Part shown: piece by piece, positions 8,075-16,938 of the stretch
How the letters are laid out: the number at the start of each line of letters is the position of its first letter
Numbering within the stretch: the first letter of the stretch is position 1
Program-made: the position numbers and the translations under genes
Notes under the pieces: generated by a model
Databases searched by the model: none
The model's input: the letters and a program-made list of their open reading frames with translations, nothing else
What the model was told of the DNA's origin: nothing
From: Bacteroidota bacterium
Lineage (GTDB): Bacteria > Bacteroidota > Rhodothermia > Rhodothermales > Salinibacteraceae
Length of the DNA: 40,108 nucleotides
NCBI GenBank assembly: GCA_009908725.1
Contig: JAAAOT010000045.1
Span: forward strand, 1-40,108
Direction: 5' to 3'

Positions 8075-8776
8075 TCACGAGACCTTTTCGTAGAACCGGA
8101 AGCGACGCGAGTCCACCGTGTAGTTCCAGCCCGGCGATACGTGCTCACGCTGCTGCACCCAGTACGGGAACTGGTTGTTGGGCATCGAGACCTCGCTGAA
8201 GAAGTGGCGCGTCTTGATGGAGAACGGCCGATACGCCGTATCCGCCCGGCGAACATAGTGCGCGATGGTGAGCGCCTGCTGCCAGCCTGGAAGTTGCGTC
8301 TCCGGCGTGAGGTTCATGTAGAAAGAGCGCTTCGGCGAGTTGGGATTGAATGCACTGAACTGATACGGATCCATCACCACGCCCCGGTAGGTCGACCGCC
8401 CGCGAAAATCCGTTTCTACCCGATTACGAACCACCCAGGCCACGAGCTCCTGCTCGTGCGGGATCTTGGTCTCCGAGTAGATGCAGCGGGCGAGCCAGAG
8501 GGTCGCTTCGTCGATGGAGGGCAGCGACGCCTTCTGTTCGGGCGTGTACTGCGAGTAGCCGTAGATCGCGCTCAACAGCTCATACGTCGACCCCGTCGTG
8601 TCCGCCGCCGTGATCGAACGCGGTGCGTCCGACGCCACAGAGGAGAACGGAGCCATCCAGGATGCAGCCTGAACGGAGGTCGACGTGCCTGGCTCGTCAA
8701 AGGCGAGGGTCGAAACCTTCGCGGCCGAAAAGACCATGACGACACACAGGCCGAAAAGAATAGCGCGGTAGCTCAT
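8075..8776 (-). CDS. Exported SleB-like cell-wall hydrolase
   Basis: I choose the ATG at 8776, giving 233 residues with a signal peptide or membrane anchor (MSYRAILFGLCVVMVFSAA). A longer frame to 8857 adds an unlikely N-terminus. The C-terminal domain has LARCIYSETKIPHEQELVAW and VVRNRVETDFRGRSTYRGVV, then PYQFSAFN, matching the SleB/CwlJ pattern of A..iY.Ea....q..vA.Vv.NRv followed by GVv..p.QFS. The Glu in YSET corresponds to the proposed catalytic acid. Members cleave peptidoglycan glycan strands, as lytic transglycosylases or related hydrolases; non-sporulating bacteria use them in wall remodelling. The domain lies outside the cytoplasmic membrane. The gene is monocistronic, with its own terminator at 8007-8042. 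Confidence 0.82.
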   Translation of the reverse strand: MSYRAILFGLCVVMVFSAAKVSTLAFDEPGTSTSVQAASWMAPFSSVASDAPRSITAADTTGSTYELLSAIYGYSQYTPEQKASLPSIDEATLWLARCIYSETKIPHEQELVAWVVRNRVETDFRGRSTYRGVVMDPYQFSAFNPNSPKRSFYMNLTPETQLPGWQQALTIAHYVRRADTAYRPFSIKTRHFFSEVSMPNNQFPYWVQQREHVSPGWNYTVDSRRFRFYEKVS

Positions 8777-9116
8777 GCGGTTTACCAGTTGTTCTACAAT
8801 CTGCGAACGGCGCCCGACACAACACAAATACGCCGTATGGTATTGAAAATTAGGCACTTACGCTCTGCGCCCTCTTTCCAAGTTCGGAGCGGTCAACGAG
8901 TGCTGTATTGGCAGGTTTCCGCGATCGATTTTATGTAACTCCATGTATTGATTTGCTTTGGACAACCCACGCGACGGATCTTGACATGACCTTCCCCATC
9001 TCTTGATGCTTCGTTCCTGCCGTCTTTAAAGTGTTTACAGGGCAATTCCACGATCTATTGTGGTCTGGTGAATCTTATAAATTGAAAAAAGCGCTTTCTC
9101 CCGTACTCCACTGCTT
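8777..9116. other. AT-richer divergent promoter region upstream of pdxB
   Basis: These 340 bases are noticeably richer in A+T than their surroundings and sit between divergent genes. On the plus strand TTTACA (9034-9039), a 16-base spacer and TATTGT (9056-9061) form a candidate sigma-70-like promoter for pdxB; TTGACA at 8981-8986 has no good -10 partner. No coding sequence or structured RNA was recognised. Confidence 0.35.
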
Positions 9117-10313
9117 ATGTCTACCCCACGACTTTCTCTTCTCGCGGATGAAAACATTCCGCTCGCACGGGAGGCGTTTCAGACGTTTGGATCCGTGACG
9201 ACGCGGCCCGGTCGCGACATCTCACGCGACAACCTGAAGGAGGTGGACGTTCTGCTGGTCCGAAGCGTGACAGAGGTTGACGCCGACCTTCTGGCCGGAA
9301 CGCCGGTCCGGTTCGTTGGCTCGGCCACCATCGGCACGGACCACGTCGACCGCGCGTGGCTCGCGGACCACGACATCACCTTTGCCCATGCGCCCGCGTC
9401 GAATGCGGACTCCGTGGCGGATTACGTGGTCACGATCGCGCTTCACCTGGCCAGCCGGCAGCAGGCCCACCTGGCGGATCGCACGGTCGGCGTCATCGGC
9501 TGCGGCAACACCGGCTCCCGGGTCGCCCGTCGCCTTCGCGGACTGGGCGCATCCGTGCTAGTGAACGATCCCCCCCTGGCCGACGAAGCCGAGATGAACG
9601 GGGAAAACCACCCCTACGTCCCTCTGGATCACCTCCTCGACGAGGCAGACGTCCTGTCCCTACATACGCCGCTCACGGTCGACGGGCGACATCCGACCCA
9701 TCACCTCATCGACGGCGAGGTAATGGACCGCCTCCGCCCGAATACCTGGCTCATCAACACCTCACGAGGCGCCGTGGTCGACAACGCCGCGCTGCTACGC
9801 CGGCTCGAGAGACGGGACAACTCCATCGGCGCGGTCGCCCTCGACGTGTGGGAAAATGAACCGACGCCTGACGCGTCTCTCCTCCAACGAGTCGACATTG
9901 CAACGCCGCACGTCGCCGGCTACGCATACGACGGTAAGGTCCGCGGCACGGCGATGCTGTACCGGGCGCTCTGCCGGTTCCTGGATGTCGCACCGGCGTG
10001 GTCCCCGGAAACCGCCCTGGAACCGGACCATCCCGATGACCTGCGCCTCTCCCCTCCCGATGCGCGCTTACCGAGAACCGAATACCTCGCTCACCTCGCA
10101 GAGGCCGCCTGCGACGTCCGGGGCGATCACCGCCGGCTCCGGAGCATCCTCGACGTGCCCGAAGCGGAGCAGGGCGCCTTCTTCAGCCGTCTCCGTAAGA
10201 CGTATCCGCGGCGACGCGAAATGCAGACGCAGTCTATCACCCGATCGGCGGTCCCGGTGTCGCTGCACGACGCCATCCGCGACGGCCTCCGGATCAAGCT
10301 GACCGATGCATAG
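9117..10313 (+). CDS. pdxB: 4-phosphoerythronate dehydrogenase PdxB
   Basis: PdxB oxidises 4-phospho-D-erythronate, the second step of the DXP-dependent pyridoxal phosphate pathway, in the cytoplasm. The 398-residue protein has the substrate-domain motif GSATIGTDHVD, the NAD-binding VGVIGCGNTGSRVARRL (GxGxxG), SLHTPLT, NTSRGAVVDN and DVWENEP, and the catalytic TPHVAGYAYDGK, which is characteristic of PdxB among D-2-hydroxyacid dehydrogenases. The extra C-terminal dimerisation segment, after about residue 300, accounts for its length over ordinary family members. Its presence with pdxJ in the same window indicates the DXP-dependent route rather than PdxS/PdxT. Confidence 0.94.
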   Translation: MSTPRLSLLADENIPLAREAFQTFGSVTTRPGRDISRDNLKEVDVLLVRSVTEVDADLLAGTPVRFVGSATIGTDHVDRAWLADHDITFAHAPASNADSVADYVVTIALHLASRQQAHLADRTVGVIGCGNTGSRVARRLRGLGASVLVNDPPLADEAEMNGENHPYVPLDHLLDEADVLSLHTPLTVDGRHPTHHLIDGEVMDRLRPNTWLINTSRGAVVDNAALLRRLERRDNSIGAVALDVWENEPTPDASLLQRVDIATPHVAGYAYDGKVRGTAMLYRALCRFLDVAPAWSPETALEPDHPDDLRLSPPDARLPRTEYLAHLAEAACDVRGDHRRLRSILDVPEAEQGAFFSRLRKTYPRRREMQTQSITRSAVPVSLHDAIRDGLRIKLTDA

Positions 10314-10427
10314 AACGTGTACCGGTCGGTTCCTCCACTCAAGGGAGAAGCCGGCCCCGGCCCGAACAGCATCCGGGCTCGGAGGTTGACGTCTTGCTGT
10401 GTCCCCCGCCCCGTCCTTCGATCGATC

Positions 10428-11885
10428 GTGAAGCGTCTTCACTGGATCATTCTGCGCCGACTGCCCGGCCCGTTCCTGGGCTGGCTCGGTACGCTCATGT
10501 TCCTGCTGGTCATGCAGTTCCTGATCCGCTGGCTGCCGGAAATCGCAGGAAAGGGCATTCCCGTCAGGGTCATCCTCGAGTTGATCGTGTACAACCTAGC
10601 GTACATGGTCGTGCTGGCGGTTCCGATGTCTGTTCTCCTGGCCGCGCTCATGACGTTTGGCGGACTCGCCGAGTCGCAATACTACGCTGTCATCAAGAGC
10701 ACGGGCATCTCCTTCTCCCAGCTCGTCTGGCCGACTCTAGTCGTCGGGCTCCTGGTCACAGGCGGGATGATGTACTTCAACAACATCATGCTTCCGGAAG
10801 CGAACCACCGGGCGAGCCTCCTGTGGAAGGACATCCGGACGAAACGACCCGGATTCGATCTGCAACCCGGTGTGTTTTACAGCGGCGTCGACGACTACAG
10901 CATCCTCGTCGGCGACCGTCCGGAGGGTACGAACCGGTTGTACGACGTCACGATCTACGACTACACGCAGGGCCGAAATCAACAGGCCGTTATCAAGGCG
11001 TCGCACGGGCGCCTTCAGCCGAGCGCGACCGGGGAAAGCATCACTCTCATTCTCTTCGACGGAGAAATGCACCGCCCGCGCCCGGGCAGCGGCCAGCGAA
11101 CGTCCCGCTATGAACACCTGTCCTTCGACCGGCACCAGCTCCGACTGGACCTGTCGGAGTTCGTGTTTGAACGGTCCGAGGAAGGGGATCGCCGCTCGGA
11201 CCGCACAATGCCTACGTCAACGATGATCCACATCGTCGACTCGCTGGCCACACAGCGCGACTCTCAGATCGTGAACGTCCGCTCCAACCTGCTCGAGTAC
11301 GTCCGGCTGGATCCCGACCTGTCGCTCAGCGATCTTCCGGAGCCGCGCGACCCCGCGACGGATGCCAGTGCCACCGCGCTCGACACCACCGCCGTGCCTA
11401 CGTCCTACGCCGGCCTTCGTGGATTAACGGCATCGCAGCAGCACGTCGTCGCCGGCGACGCGCTCCAGGAAGCCCGGTCTGCGCAGTCCATCGCACGCAG
11501 CGCATCACGGACGCTCGAATGGAAAACGAAGCGTATCCAGCGGTACCGCGTTGAGATCTACAAGAAGTTTTCGATCGCGGTCGCCTGTCTCATTTTTATG
11601 TTTATCGGCGCGCCGCTGGGACTCAGCATCCGTCGTGGCGGACTCGCTACGATCGGTGCCGTCGCCCTCGGCATCTTCATGTTTTACTGGGTGACCCTCG
11701 TGCAGGGGGAAAAGCTGGCGGACCGAGGTCTCCTCGAGCCCTGGGTCGGGATGTGGATCGCGAATGCCATCATGGTCGTCGTCGGCCTCTGGCTGGTGAC
11801 GTACGTCATCCTCGACCTGCGCGCCACCCCGCCCCTGCGCACGCGCCTGTGGCTGTGGATCAAATCAATCTTCGGCCGCTCCTGA
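10428..11885 (+). CDS. LptF/LptG-type lipopolysaccharide export permease (YjgP/YjgQ family)
   Basis: From the GTG at 10428 the protein has 485 residues and opens VKRLHWIILRRLPGPFLGWL, the usual start of this family; an in-frame extension to 10317 looks non-coding. LptF and LptG form the inner-membrane part of the LptB2FG transporter, which lifts lipopolysaccharide out of the membrane toward the outer leaflet. Three N-terminal transmembrane helices (about residues 18-125, including the coupling region AALMTFGGLAESQYYAVIKS), a large periplasmic beta domain, and three C-terminal helices (VACLIFMFIGAPLGLSIRRG onward) are visible. The periplasmic domain contains an inserted Ala/Thr/Asp-rich segment (about 300-350). 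Whether it is LptF or LptG cannot be decided here. It follows pdxB by 114 bases. Confidence 0.9.
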   Translation: MKRLHWIILRRLPGPFLGWLGTLMFLLVMQFLIRWLPEIAGKGIPVRVILELIVYNLAYMVVLAVPMSVLLAALMTFGGLAESQYYAVIKSTGISFSQLVWPTLVVGLLVTGGMMYFNNIMLPEANHRASLLWKDIRTKRPGFDLQPGVFYSGVDDYSILVGDRPEGTNRLYDVTIYDYTQGRNQQAVIKASHGRLQPSATGESITLILFDGEMHRPRPGSGQRTSRYEHLSFDRHQLRLDLSEFVFERSEEGDRRSDRTMPTSTMIHIVDSLATQRDSQIVNVRSNLLEYVRLDPDLSLSDLPEPRDPATDASATALDTTAVPTSYAGLRGLTASQQHVVAGDALQEARSAQSIARSASRTLEWKTKRIQRYRVEIYKKFSIAVACLIFMFIGAPLGLSIRRGGLATIGAVALGIFMFYWVTLVQGEKLADRGLLEPWVGMWIANAIMVVVGLWLVTYVILDLRATPPLRTRLWLWIKSIFGRS

Positions 11886-11937
11886 CCGCGCCCGTATCCC
11901 AACATCGCCCATTGCCCGTCTCCTCAGGTCGCTTCCG

Positions 11938-12609
11938 GTGCTTTACCTCGTCCCCACCCCGATCGGGAATCTCGAAGACATCACGATCCGTGCCGTTCGT
12001 GTTCTGCGCGAATCCGACCTGATTGCCTGCGAGGACACCCGCACCTCCGGCGTCCTTCTGTCGAAGTACGGTATCGATACGCCGACCACGTCGTACCACG
12101 ACCACAACGAACGCGAAAAAGCGCCCCACCTTGTGAAACGGATGCGTGCGGGGCACCAGATTGCCCTCATCACGGATGCGGGGTCGCCGGGCATTTCCGA
12201 CCCCGGATTTTACCTCGCGCGTGCCGCTCACGAAGCAGGGGTCGAGGTAAGTGCGCTCCCGGGACCTACGGCCTTCGTGCCGGCCCTCACGGCAAGTGCG
12301 CTTCCGTCCGACCGATTCGTGTTCGAGGGCTTTCTCCCGAAAAAGAAAGGCCGGCAGACCCGCCTCAAGTCTATCGCTCAGGAGGCCCGCACCACCGTGT
12401 TCTACGAGTCGCCCCACCGGCTTCTTCGAACGCTCGAAGCACTGATCGAGCACTGCGGTCCGGATCGTCCCGTCGCCGTGGCCCGCGAACTCACGAAGAC
12501 CTACGAGGAGGTTCGTCGTGGAACGCTGCAAGAGGTGCTATCGTATTTTGCCGGGTATGAGAACGTCCGGGGAGAGATCGTCATCGTCCTTGGCGGTGCG
12601 GATCTGTGA
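11938..12609 (+). CDS. rsmI: 16S rRNA (cytidine-2'-O)-methyltransferase RsmI
   Basis: RsmI methylates the 2'-OH of C1402 in 16S rRNA using SAM. Starting at the GTG at 11938, the protein reads LYLVPTPIGNLEDITIRAVR, the family signature, then IACEDTRTSGVLL, LITDAGSPGISDPG, VSALPGPTAFVPALTASALP, FVFEGFLPKK, TVFYESPHR and ARELTKTYEEV. These are the conserved blocks of the tetrapyrrole-methylase fold as used by RsmI. At 223 residues it is at the short end; the C-terminal RNA-binding extension found in longer homologues is missing. It starts 52 bases after the LptF/LptG-type gene on the same strand. Confidence 0.95.
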   Translation: MLYLVPTPIGNLEDITIRAVRVLRESDLIACEDTRTSGVLLSKYGIDTPTTSYHDHNEREKAPHLVKRMRAGHQIALITDAGSPGISDPGFYLARAAHEAGVEVSALPGPTAFVPALTASALPSDRFVFEGFLPKKKGRQTRLKSIAQEARTTVFYESPHRLLRTLEALIEHCGPDRPVAVARELTKTYEEVRRGTLQEVLSYFAGYENVRGEIVIVLGGADL

Positions 12610-12662
12610 TCCGTCATCCACCCTCTCTCCGCTCTACGAAGATCCGTGTTTTCCCGCCTTCC

Positions 12663-13394
12663 ATGCCTGTCCCCTCAATGACTCACCGCTCTCGAAGGCG
12701 CTTTGTGCCCGTCCTTGTCCTGGTCGCGCTGCTGGCCGTCGCGCTGACCTCCGGCGCACCGGCCGCCGCGCAGGACGCCGACGCGCCGGCTACCCGTGCC
12801 GACACTCGAGTCGTCCAGACGGACACCACAACGTCCGAGGGCGCCGGCGACGCCTGTCCGATGGGAGACGTCGACCTGAGCAGCACACCGGACCGCCCAT
12901 CTCCCCCGAGCGCCCGCGACTCCGTGGGCGACGTGACCGAACCGCGACCCGCTCTCACCGCGCCGGCCCCAACCACCGCAGAGAAGAAAGTGCGGGACAT
13001 GATCCAGGCCGACGGCGTTCACGTCGTTCACTTCTGGGCGCCGTGGTGCCCCAATGCCCGTAACGAACTGGCAGACGGCTGGGGAAACCTCGTCCGCAAT
13101 AATCCAGAGGTCAACTTCGTGTTTATCACCATCTGGAATGACGGAGAGAGCGGGATGTCCGTCCTCAACAAGTACGACGTGCCGAATCGCGTGTCCACGC
13201 TCACGCTCCCGGACACAGGGCCGAGCGACAACAAGGACCTACGACGCCGACAATTTCTCGGGCTTCCCTTCACCTGGAGCCCGTCTACCTGGATCTTCCA
13301 CCAGAACGGAGAACTTGCTTTCGCCATGAACTACGGCGAGATGAAGATGACCACGATCCAGCAGTTGATTGACAACACCCGGGCGGACTGGTAG
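12663..13394 (+). CDS. Exported thioredoxin-fold (TlpA-like) protein lacking the second active-site Cys
   Basis: Starts at ATG 12663 (243 residues) or ATG 12678 (238 residues) are both possible; both retain the signal peptide (RRRFVPVLVLVALLAVALTS, cleavage near AAAQ-DA). A Pro/Thr/Asp-rich linker of about 65 residues containing one Cys (DACPMGD) leads to a thioredoxin fold: VHVVHFWAPWCPNARNELAD, FVFITIWND, and later LPFTWSPSTWIFHQNGE, where the cis-Pro region would be. The usual WCxxC is WCPNA here, so only the first, nucleophilic Cys remains (residue 124 from ATG 12678). That argues against a conventional disulfide oxidoreductase cycle and for a monothiol, peroxiredoxin-like or redox-inactive role in the periplasm. 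It begins about 54 bases after rsmI. Confidence 0.78.
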   Translation: MPVPSMTHRSRRRFVPVLVLVALLAVALTSGAPAAAQDADAPATRADTRVVQTDTTTSEGAGDACPMGDVDLSSTPDRPSPPSARDSVGDVTEPRPALTAPAPTTAEKKVRDMIQADGVHVVHFWAPWCPNARNELADGWGNLVRNNPEVNFVFITIWNDGESGMSVLNKYDVPNRVSTLTLPDTGPSDNKDLRRRQFLGLPFTWSPSTWIFHQNGELAFAMNYGEMKMTTIQQLIDNTRADW

Positions 13395-13475
13395 CTTCGC
13401 CCTCCTCACCTGCGTCACCACATGCGAGCCTCTCGGCTTGCCGCTTCGCCTTCTCCCCTTTGGTAATCCGACAGA

Positions 13476-16445
13476 ATGAACTGGAAGTGGACTGACCGTA
13501 TCGCCGCCGGCTTCGTCTTTGCGTGGGCCCTCGTGCTGTACACGCTGACGGTCGCCCCGACGACGTCGTTCTGGGATGCCGGCGAGTTTATCGCCAGCGT
13601 GTACAAGCTCCAGGTGATGCACCCTCCGGGGGCGCCGTTTTACATGCTGATGGGACGTCTCTTCTCCATGTTCGTCCCGACGGACTTCGTTGCGCTGGCC
13701 GTCAACATGATCTCGGTGCTTTCCAGCGCGGGGACCGTCCTGCTCACGCACCTCATCATTCTCCGGCTCGTTCGGCGATGGCACGGAACGCCGTCGACCT
13801 GGACGCCGGAGCAGCGCGTCGTCGGGCTGGGGAGCGGCGTCATCGGTGCCCTCACGTTCGCGGCTACGGATACGTTCTGGTTCAACGCGGTCGAGGCCGA
13901 GGTCTACGCGCTGTCGATGTTCTTTACGGCCCTCGTGGTTTACCTCGCGATGCGCTGGAGTGACGAGGCCGAGGCGGAAGAACAGCTCCTCGCCGGCGGC
14001 AAGCATCCGTTCGGCCTGAGCGCCAACCGGTACCTCGTTCTCATCGCCTACTTCTTCGGGCTCGCGATCGGCGTGCACCTGCTCAACCTGCTGGCGTTCT
14101 TCTTCGTCGCGCTGATCATCTTCTTCACCGAGTACGATAAACCGGACTGGACGCCTCAAAAACGCCTCCGGATGATCGGCGTCACCGGAGTGCTGGCGTC
14201 GCTCGTGTTCTTCACGATCTACCCGGGCGTTATTCTTTACGTCCCGAAGTACATCGGTGCCGTCGGTTCGCCGCTCTTCGCCGTCTTCTTTCTGGTTCTT
14301 GTCGTCACCGGCGGGCTGTACGTCACGCACAAGCGGCAGATGCAGGTCGCGAACATAGCGCTCCTGTGCCTGACGGTGATCCTGGTCGGTTATTCCACGT
14401 ACGCGCTCATCTTCATTCGTAGCGCCACCGAACCGCACATCGACCTGAACGACCCCGACACGCCGGAACGCTTCGTGTCGTACCTGGAGCGGGAGCAGTA
14501 CGGAACCACGCCTCTTCTCAGTGGGATGACGTACAACGACGAGCGGGGCGTCGTGCCGCGCGAGGAGGAAGCCGATCCCGCTCTGTTTCCCCGCCGTCAC
14601 TCCATCAGCCAGTCGCACTGGCGCGTGTACGATCAGTACGACTCCGACTGGGAGTTTTTCTGGGAATACCAGGTCGGGCACATGTACGTCCGATACTTCC
14701 TCTGGAACTTCTCCGGACGGCAGAGCGACGTGCAGGACGCTCCCGCCGTGACCGGAATTTCCTTCATCGATCCACCGGACACGCAGCTCCGGCAGACGCC
14801 CAGCGAGAAGGCGTCACACAACGTCTACTTTGCACTCCCGCTGTTACTGGGTCTGTTTGGAGCGTTTTACCACGCCAGCCGCGACTGGCGACGGGCGTTC
14901 AGCGTGTTCACCCTGTTCCTCGTGACGGGGATCGGGATCATTATCTATCTGAACCAGACCCCGAATCAGCCGCGCGAGCGAGACTACGCCTACGTGGCGA
15001 GCTTCTTCGCTTTCTCCCTCTGGGTCGGCATCGGTGCCGGCGGGATTCTGGAACTGGCGTATGATGCCGTGCGCGACAGCCTCAAGAGCCTGCAACGCGC
15101 CGGGGTGATGACGGGCGTCGGTCTCGTGCTGTTCGCCGCCGTCCCGCTCTGGATGACGTATGAGAACTACGACGACCACGACCGGTCCGGCAATTTCGTC
15201 GCGCGTGACTACGCGTACAACATGCTGAACAGTGTGGCCGAGGACGGCATCCTCTTCACGAATGGGGACAACGACACGTATCCGCTGTGGTACCTGCAGG
15301 AGGTCGAAGGCGTCCGTACCGACGTTCGGGTGGCGAATCTCTCGCTGCTGAATACGGACTGGTACGTCGAGCAGCTGAAGAACGAGGCGGCGTACGAATC
15401 CGAACCGTTGCCGATCTCCATGTCGGAGCAGCAAATCAACAACCTGCGGCCGTCGCGCTTCGATCCGCGAACGGTACAGATTCCCGTTCAGCCGAACGCG
15501 GCTAGCCAATTCAGCGACGTGTATCTGGCAGAACAGACGCCGGATTCGCTCACGATCGAGCGCCCCATGTCCTGGCGCCTCGAAGGTCGGGCGTACGGTC
15601 GGGATGTACGCATCCTGCAGGTGGCCGACCTCGTCGCCTACAACATGATCCGGACGGCGGCTGAGCAAGGCTGGCAGCGCCCAATTTACTTTGCTACCAC
15701 CGTTGCGCGCGACGGCACGCTGAACCTGGACCCGTACTTCCAGCTGGAGGGGCAGGCCAATCGCGTTGTGCCCATCCGAAGCGGAGCCGCTATCGGTCGC
15801 GCCGTGCCGGGGCTCACGGAGGAGCGGATGAACGCCTTCCGGTTCACCAACCTCTCCGACCCGGACCTCTACCTGAACGAGAACGCTCGTCGCATGATCG
15901 ACGGCTACCGGATCAGCTTCTCTCAGGCCGGCGAACAGTTGGCGCGCCAGGGATATCCCGACCGGGCCCGTCGCCTCCTGACAAATTTCGTCGACCAGGT
16001 CCCCTTCTCAACGGTGGCCGGCGACATTCAGACGTTCGTGCTGATGGCCCGGGCACTGGAGGTGGCCGGAGCAAACGACCGGGCGATCCGCGTCATGCAG
16101 GAGTCCGAGCCCGTTGTCATGCATGAGGTGCGGAGCGGGGCACGACGGTCCATGACGTACGCCCTGCAGTACGCCGGATCCATTCGCGGTGCCTACCGCG
16201 ACGCCGGCATGCAGGATGCGCTGACGTCCTTTGACGAGCGTCTCGAGCAGGCCCTCGCCGATGCTAACGTCGCGCTCTCCGACCGCCAGCGTCAGATGCT
16301 GGGGCTCTCCGGCGGAGGCGACACGAACCGGATGCCGCGGGAACTGCTTCCTCCGGGCGGCAATCGGCAGATGCCCGATGCCCCGGCGCCCGATGCACCT
16401 GCGCCCGATGCACCTGCGCCCGGCGAGGGCGAGTCCCAACAGTGA
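13476..16445 (+). CDS. DUF2723 multipass membrane protein, glycosyltransferase-like (GT117/TMEM260 type)
   Basis: A 989-residue protein with about 10-13 hydrophobic helices in the first 560 residues and a soluble C-terminal half. Near the N-terminus it has TTSFWDAGEFIASVYKLQVM then HPPGAPFYMLMGR. This WDAGEF and HPPG block is the DUF2723 signature and resembles the catalytic Asp loop of GT-C mannosyltransferases. Eukaryotic TMEM260 belongs to the same family and has been shown to be a protein O-mannosyltransferase; the family is listed as GT117. Bacterial substrates are not established. Another conserved block is LNQTPNQPRERDYAYVASFF, followed by GDNDTYPLWYLQEVEGVRTD in the extracytoplasmic part. 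The C-terminus ends in a PDAPA repeat tail. A terminator follows at 16527-16559. Confidence 0.85.
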   Translation: MNWKWTDRIAAGFVFAWALVLYTLTVAPTTSFWDAGEFIASVYKLQVMHPPGAPFYMLMGRLFSMFVPTDFVALAVNMISVLSSAGTVLLTHLIILRLVRRWHGTPSTWTPEQRVVGLGSGVIGALTFAATDTFWFNAVEAEVYALSMFFTALVVYLAMRWSDEAEAEEQLLAGGKHPFGLSANRYLVLIAYFFGLAIGVHLLNLLAFFFVALIIFFTEYDKPDWTPQKRLRMIGVTGVLASLVFFTIYPGVILYVPKYIGAVGSPLFAVFFLVLVVTGGLYVTHKRQMQVANIALLCLTVILVGYSTYALIFIRSATEPHIDLNDPDTPERFVSYLEREQYGTTPLLSGMTYNDERGVVPREEEADPALFPRRHSISQSHWRVYDQYDSDWEFFWEYQVGHMYVRYFLWNFSGRQSDVQDAPAVTGISFIDPPDTQLRQTPSEKASHNVYFALPLLLGLFGAFYHASRDWRRAFSVFTLFLVTGIGIIIYLNQTPNQPRERDYAYVASFFAFSLWVGIGAGGILELAYDAVRDSLKSLQRAGVMTGVGLVLFAAVPLWMTYENYDDHDRSGNFVARDYAYNMLNSVAEDGILFTNGDNDTYPLWYLQEVEGVRTDVRVANLSLLNTDWYVEQLKNEAAYESEPLPISMSEQQINNLRPSRFDPRTVQIPVQPNAASQFSDVYLAEQTPDSLTIERPMSWRLEGRAYGRDVRILQVADLVAYNMIRTAAEQGWQRPIYFATTVARDGTLNLDPYFQLEGQANRVVPIRSGAAIGRAVPGLTEERMNAFRFTNLSDPDLYLNENARRMIDGYRISFSQAGEQLARQGYPDRARRLLTNFVDQVPFSTVAGDIQTFVLMARALEVAGANDRAIRVMQESEPVVMHEVRSGARRSMTYALQYAGSIRGAYRDAGMQDALTSFDERLEQALADANVALSDRQRQMLGLSGGGDTNRMPRELLPPGGNRQMPDAPAPDAPAPDAPAPGEGESQQ
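16374..16418 (+). repeat. Three 15-bp tandem repeats encoding PDAPA
   Basis: Three in-frame copies of a 15-base unit (16374-16388, 16389-16403, 16404-16418; the last two identical, CCCGATGCACCTGCG) code for PDAPA x3 at the C-terminus of the DUF2723 protein. Copy number could vary by slippage. Confidence 0.85.
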
Positions 16446-16526
16446 TGAACGGGGGCTTTGTCCCCGGCACGGCGACGCACCGCACCTCGCGGTCACCATC
16501 GCCGTTCGATACCTGTCGTCCGATCG

Positions 16527-16559
16527 CGGAGGGTGAGCCCCGGCTCATCCTCCGTTTTT
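16527..16559 (+). terminator. Rho-independent terminator after the DUF2723 gene
   Basis: The arms CGGAGGGTGAGCC (16527-16539) and GGCTCATCCTCCG (16542-16554) pair over 12-13 bp with one G-U wobble, followed by TTTTT (16555-16559). It lies 82 bases after the stop codon. Confidence 0.85.
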
Positions 16560-16821
16560 CCATTGTGCGCTCAAAACGGACCGCACGCCCGCCGAGGCTA
16601 CCACATTCATACAGTCATGACAGCGACCAAATCTTCCGCAACAGGGCGTACATCGTCTAGAATCGTTAAATTTATGTATTTTTAGAAGGGAATCGGAGCG
16701 GAATCAGAATATGAACACACTGAACACTTCATGTTTTCTCCGATTTTGGCCGCGCCGACCGGATCCGACAAAGATGAGCCGTAGGCCTACCTGAAACGTA
16801 GTTATTCGCTACTTCGACACC

Positions 16822-16851
16822 TTGACAGGGTAGCGAGCGAGCGTCTATATT
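16822..16851 (+). promoter_or_regulatory. Sigma-70-like promoter for the cold-shock gene
   Basis: TTGACA (16822-16827), an 18-base spacer and TATATT (16846-16851), followed by a run of T and A, form the best -35/-10 pair I found in the window. It points toward the cold-shock gene. It is a consensus of the E. coli type; the housekeeping sigma factor of Bacteroidetes relatives often uses a different -7 element, so activity is inferred. Confidence 0.5.
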
Positions 16852-16893
16852 TTTTATAGAAGCATGTCATGTGCCGTAGTGCTCCCAATTCGG

Positions 16894-16938
16894 GGTGCAG
16901 GGACTGGAGCTGTAGTGGACATGACGGCTCCCTGCGCC
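16894..16938 (+). promoter_or_regulatory. Stem-loop in the cold-shock mRNA leader
   Basis: GGTGCAGGGA (16894-16903) pairs with TCCCTGCGCC (16929-16938) over 10 bp with one G-U wobble, around a 25-base loop. There is no U tract, so a regulatory or stabilising leader structure is more likely than a terminator. Confidence 0.45.
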
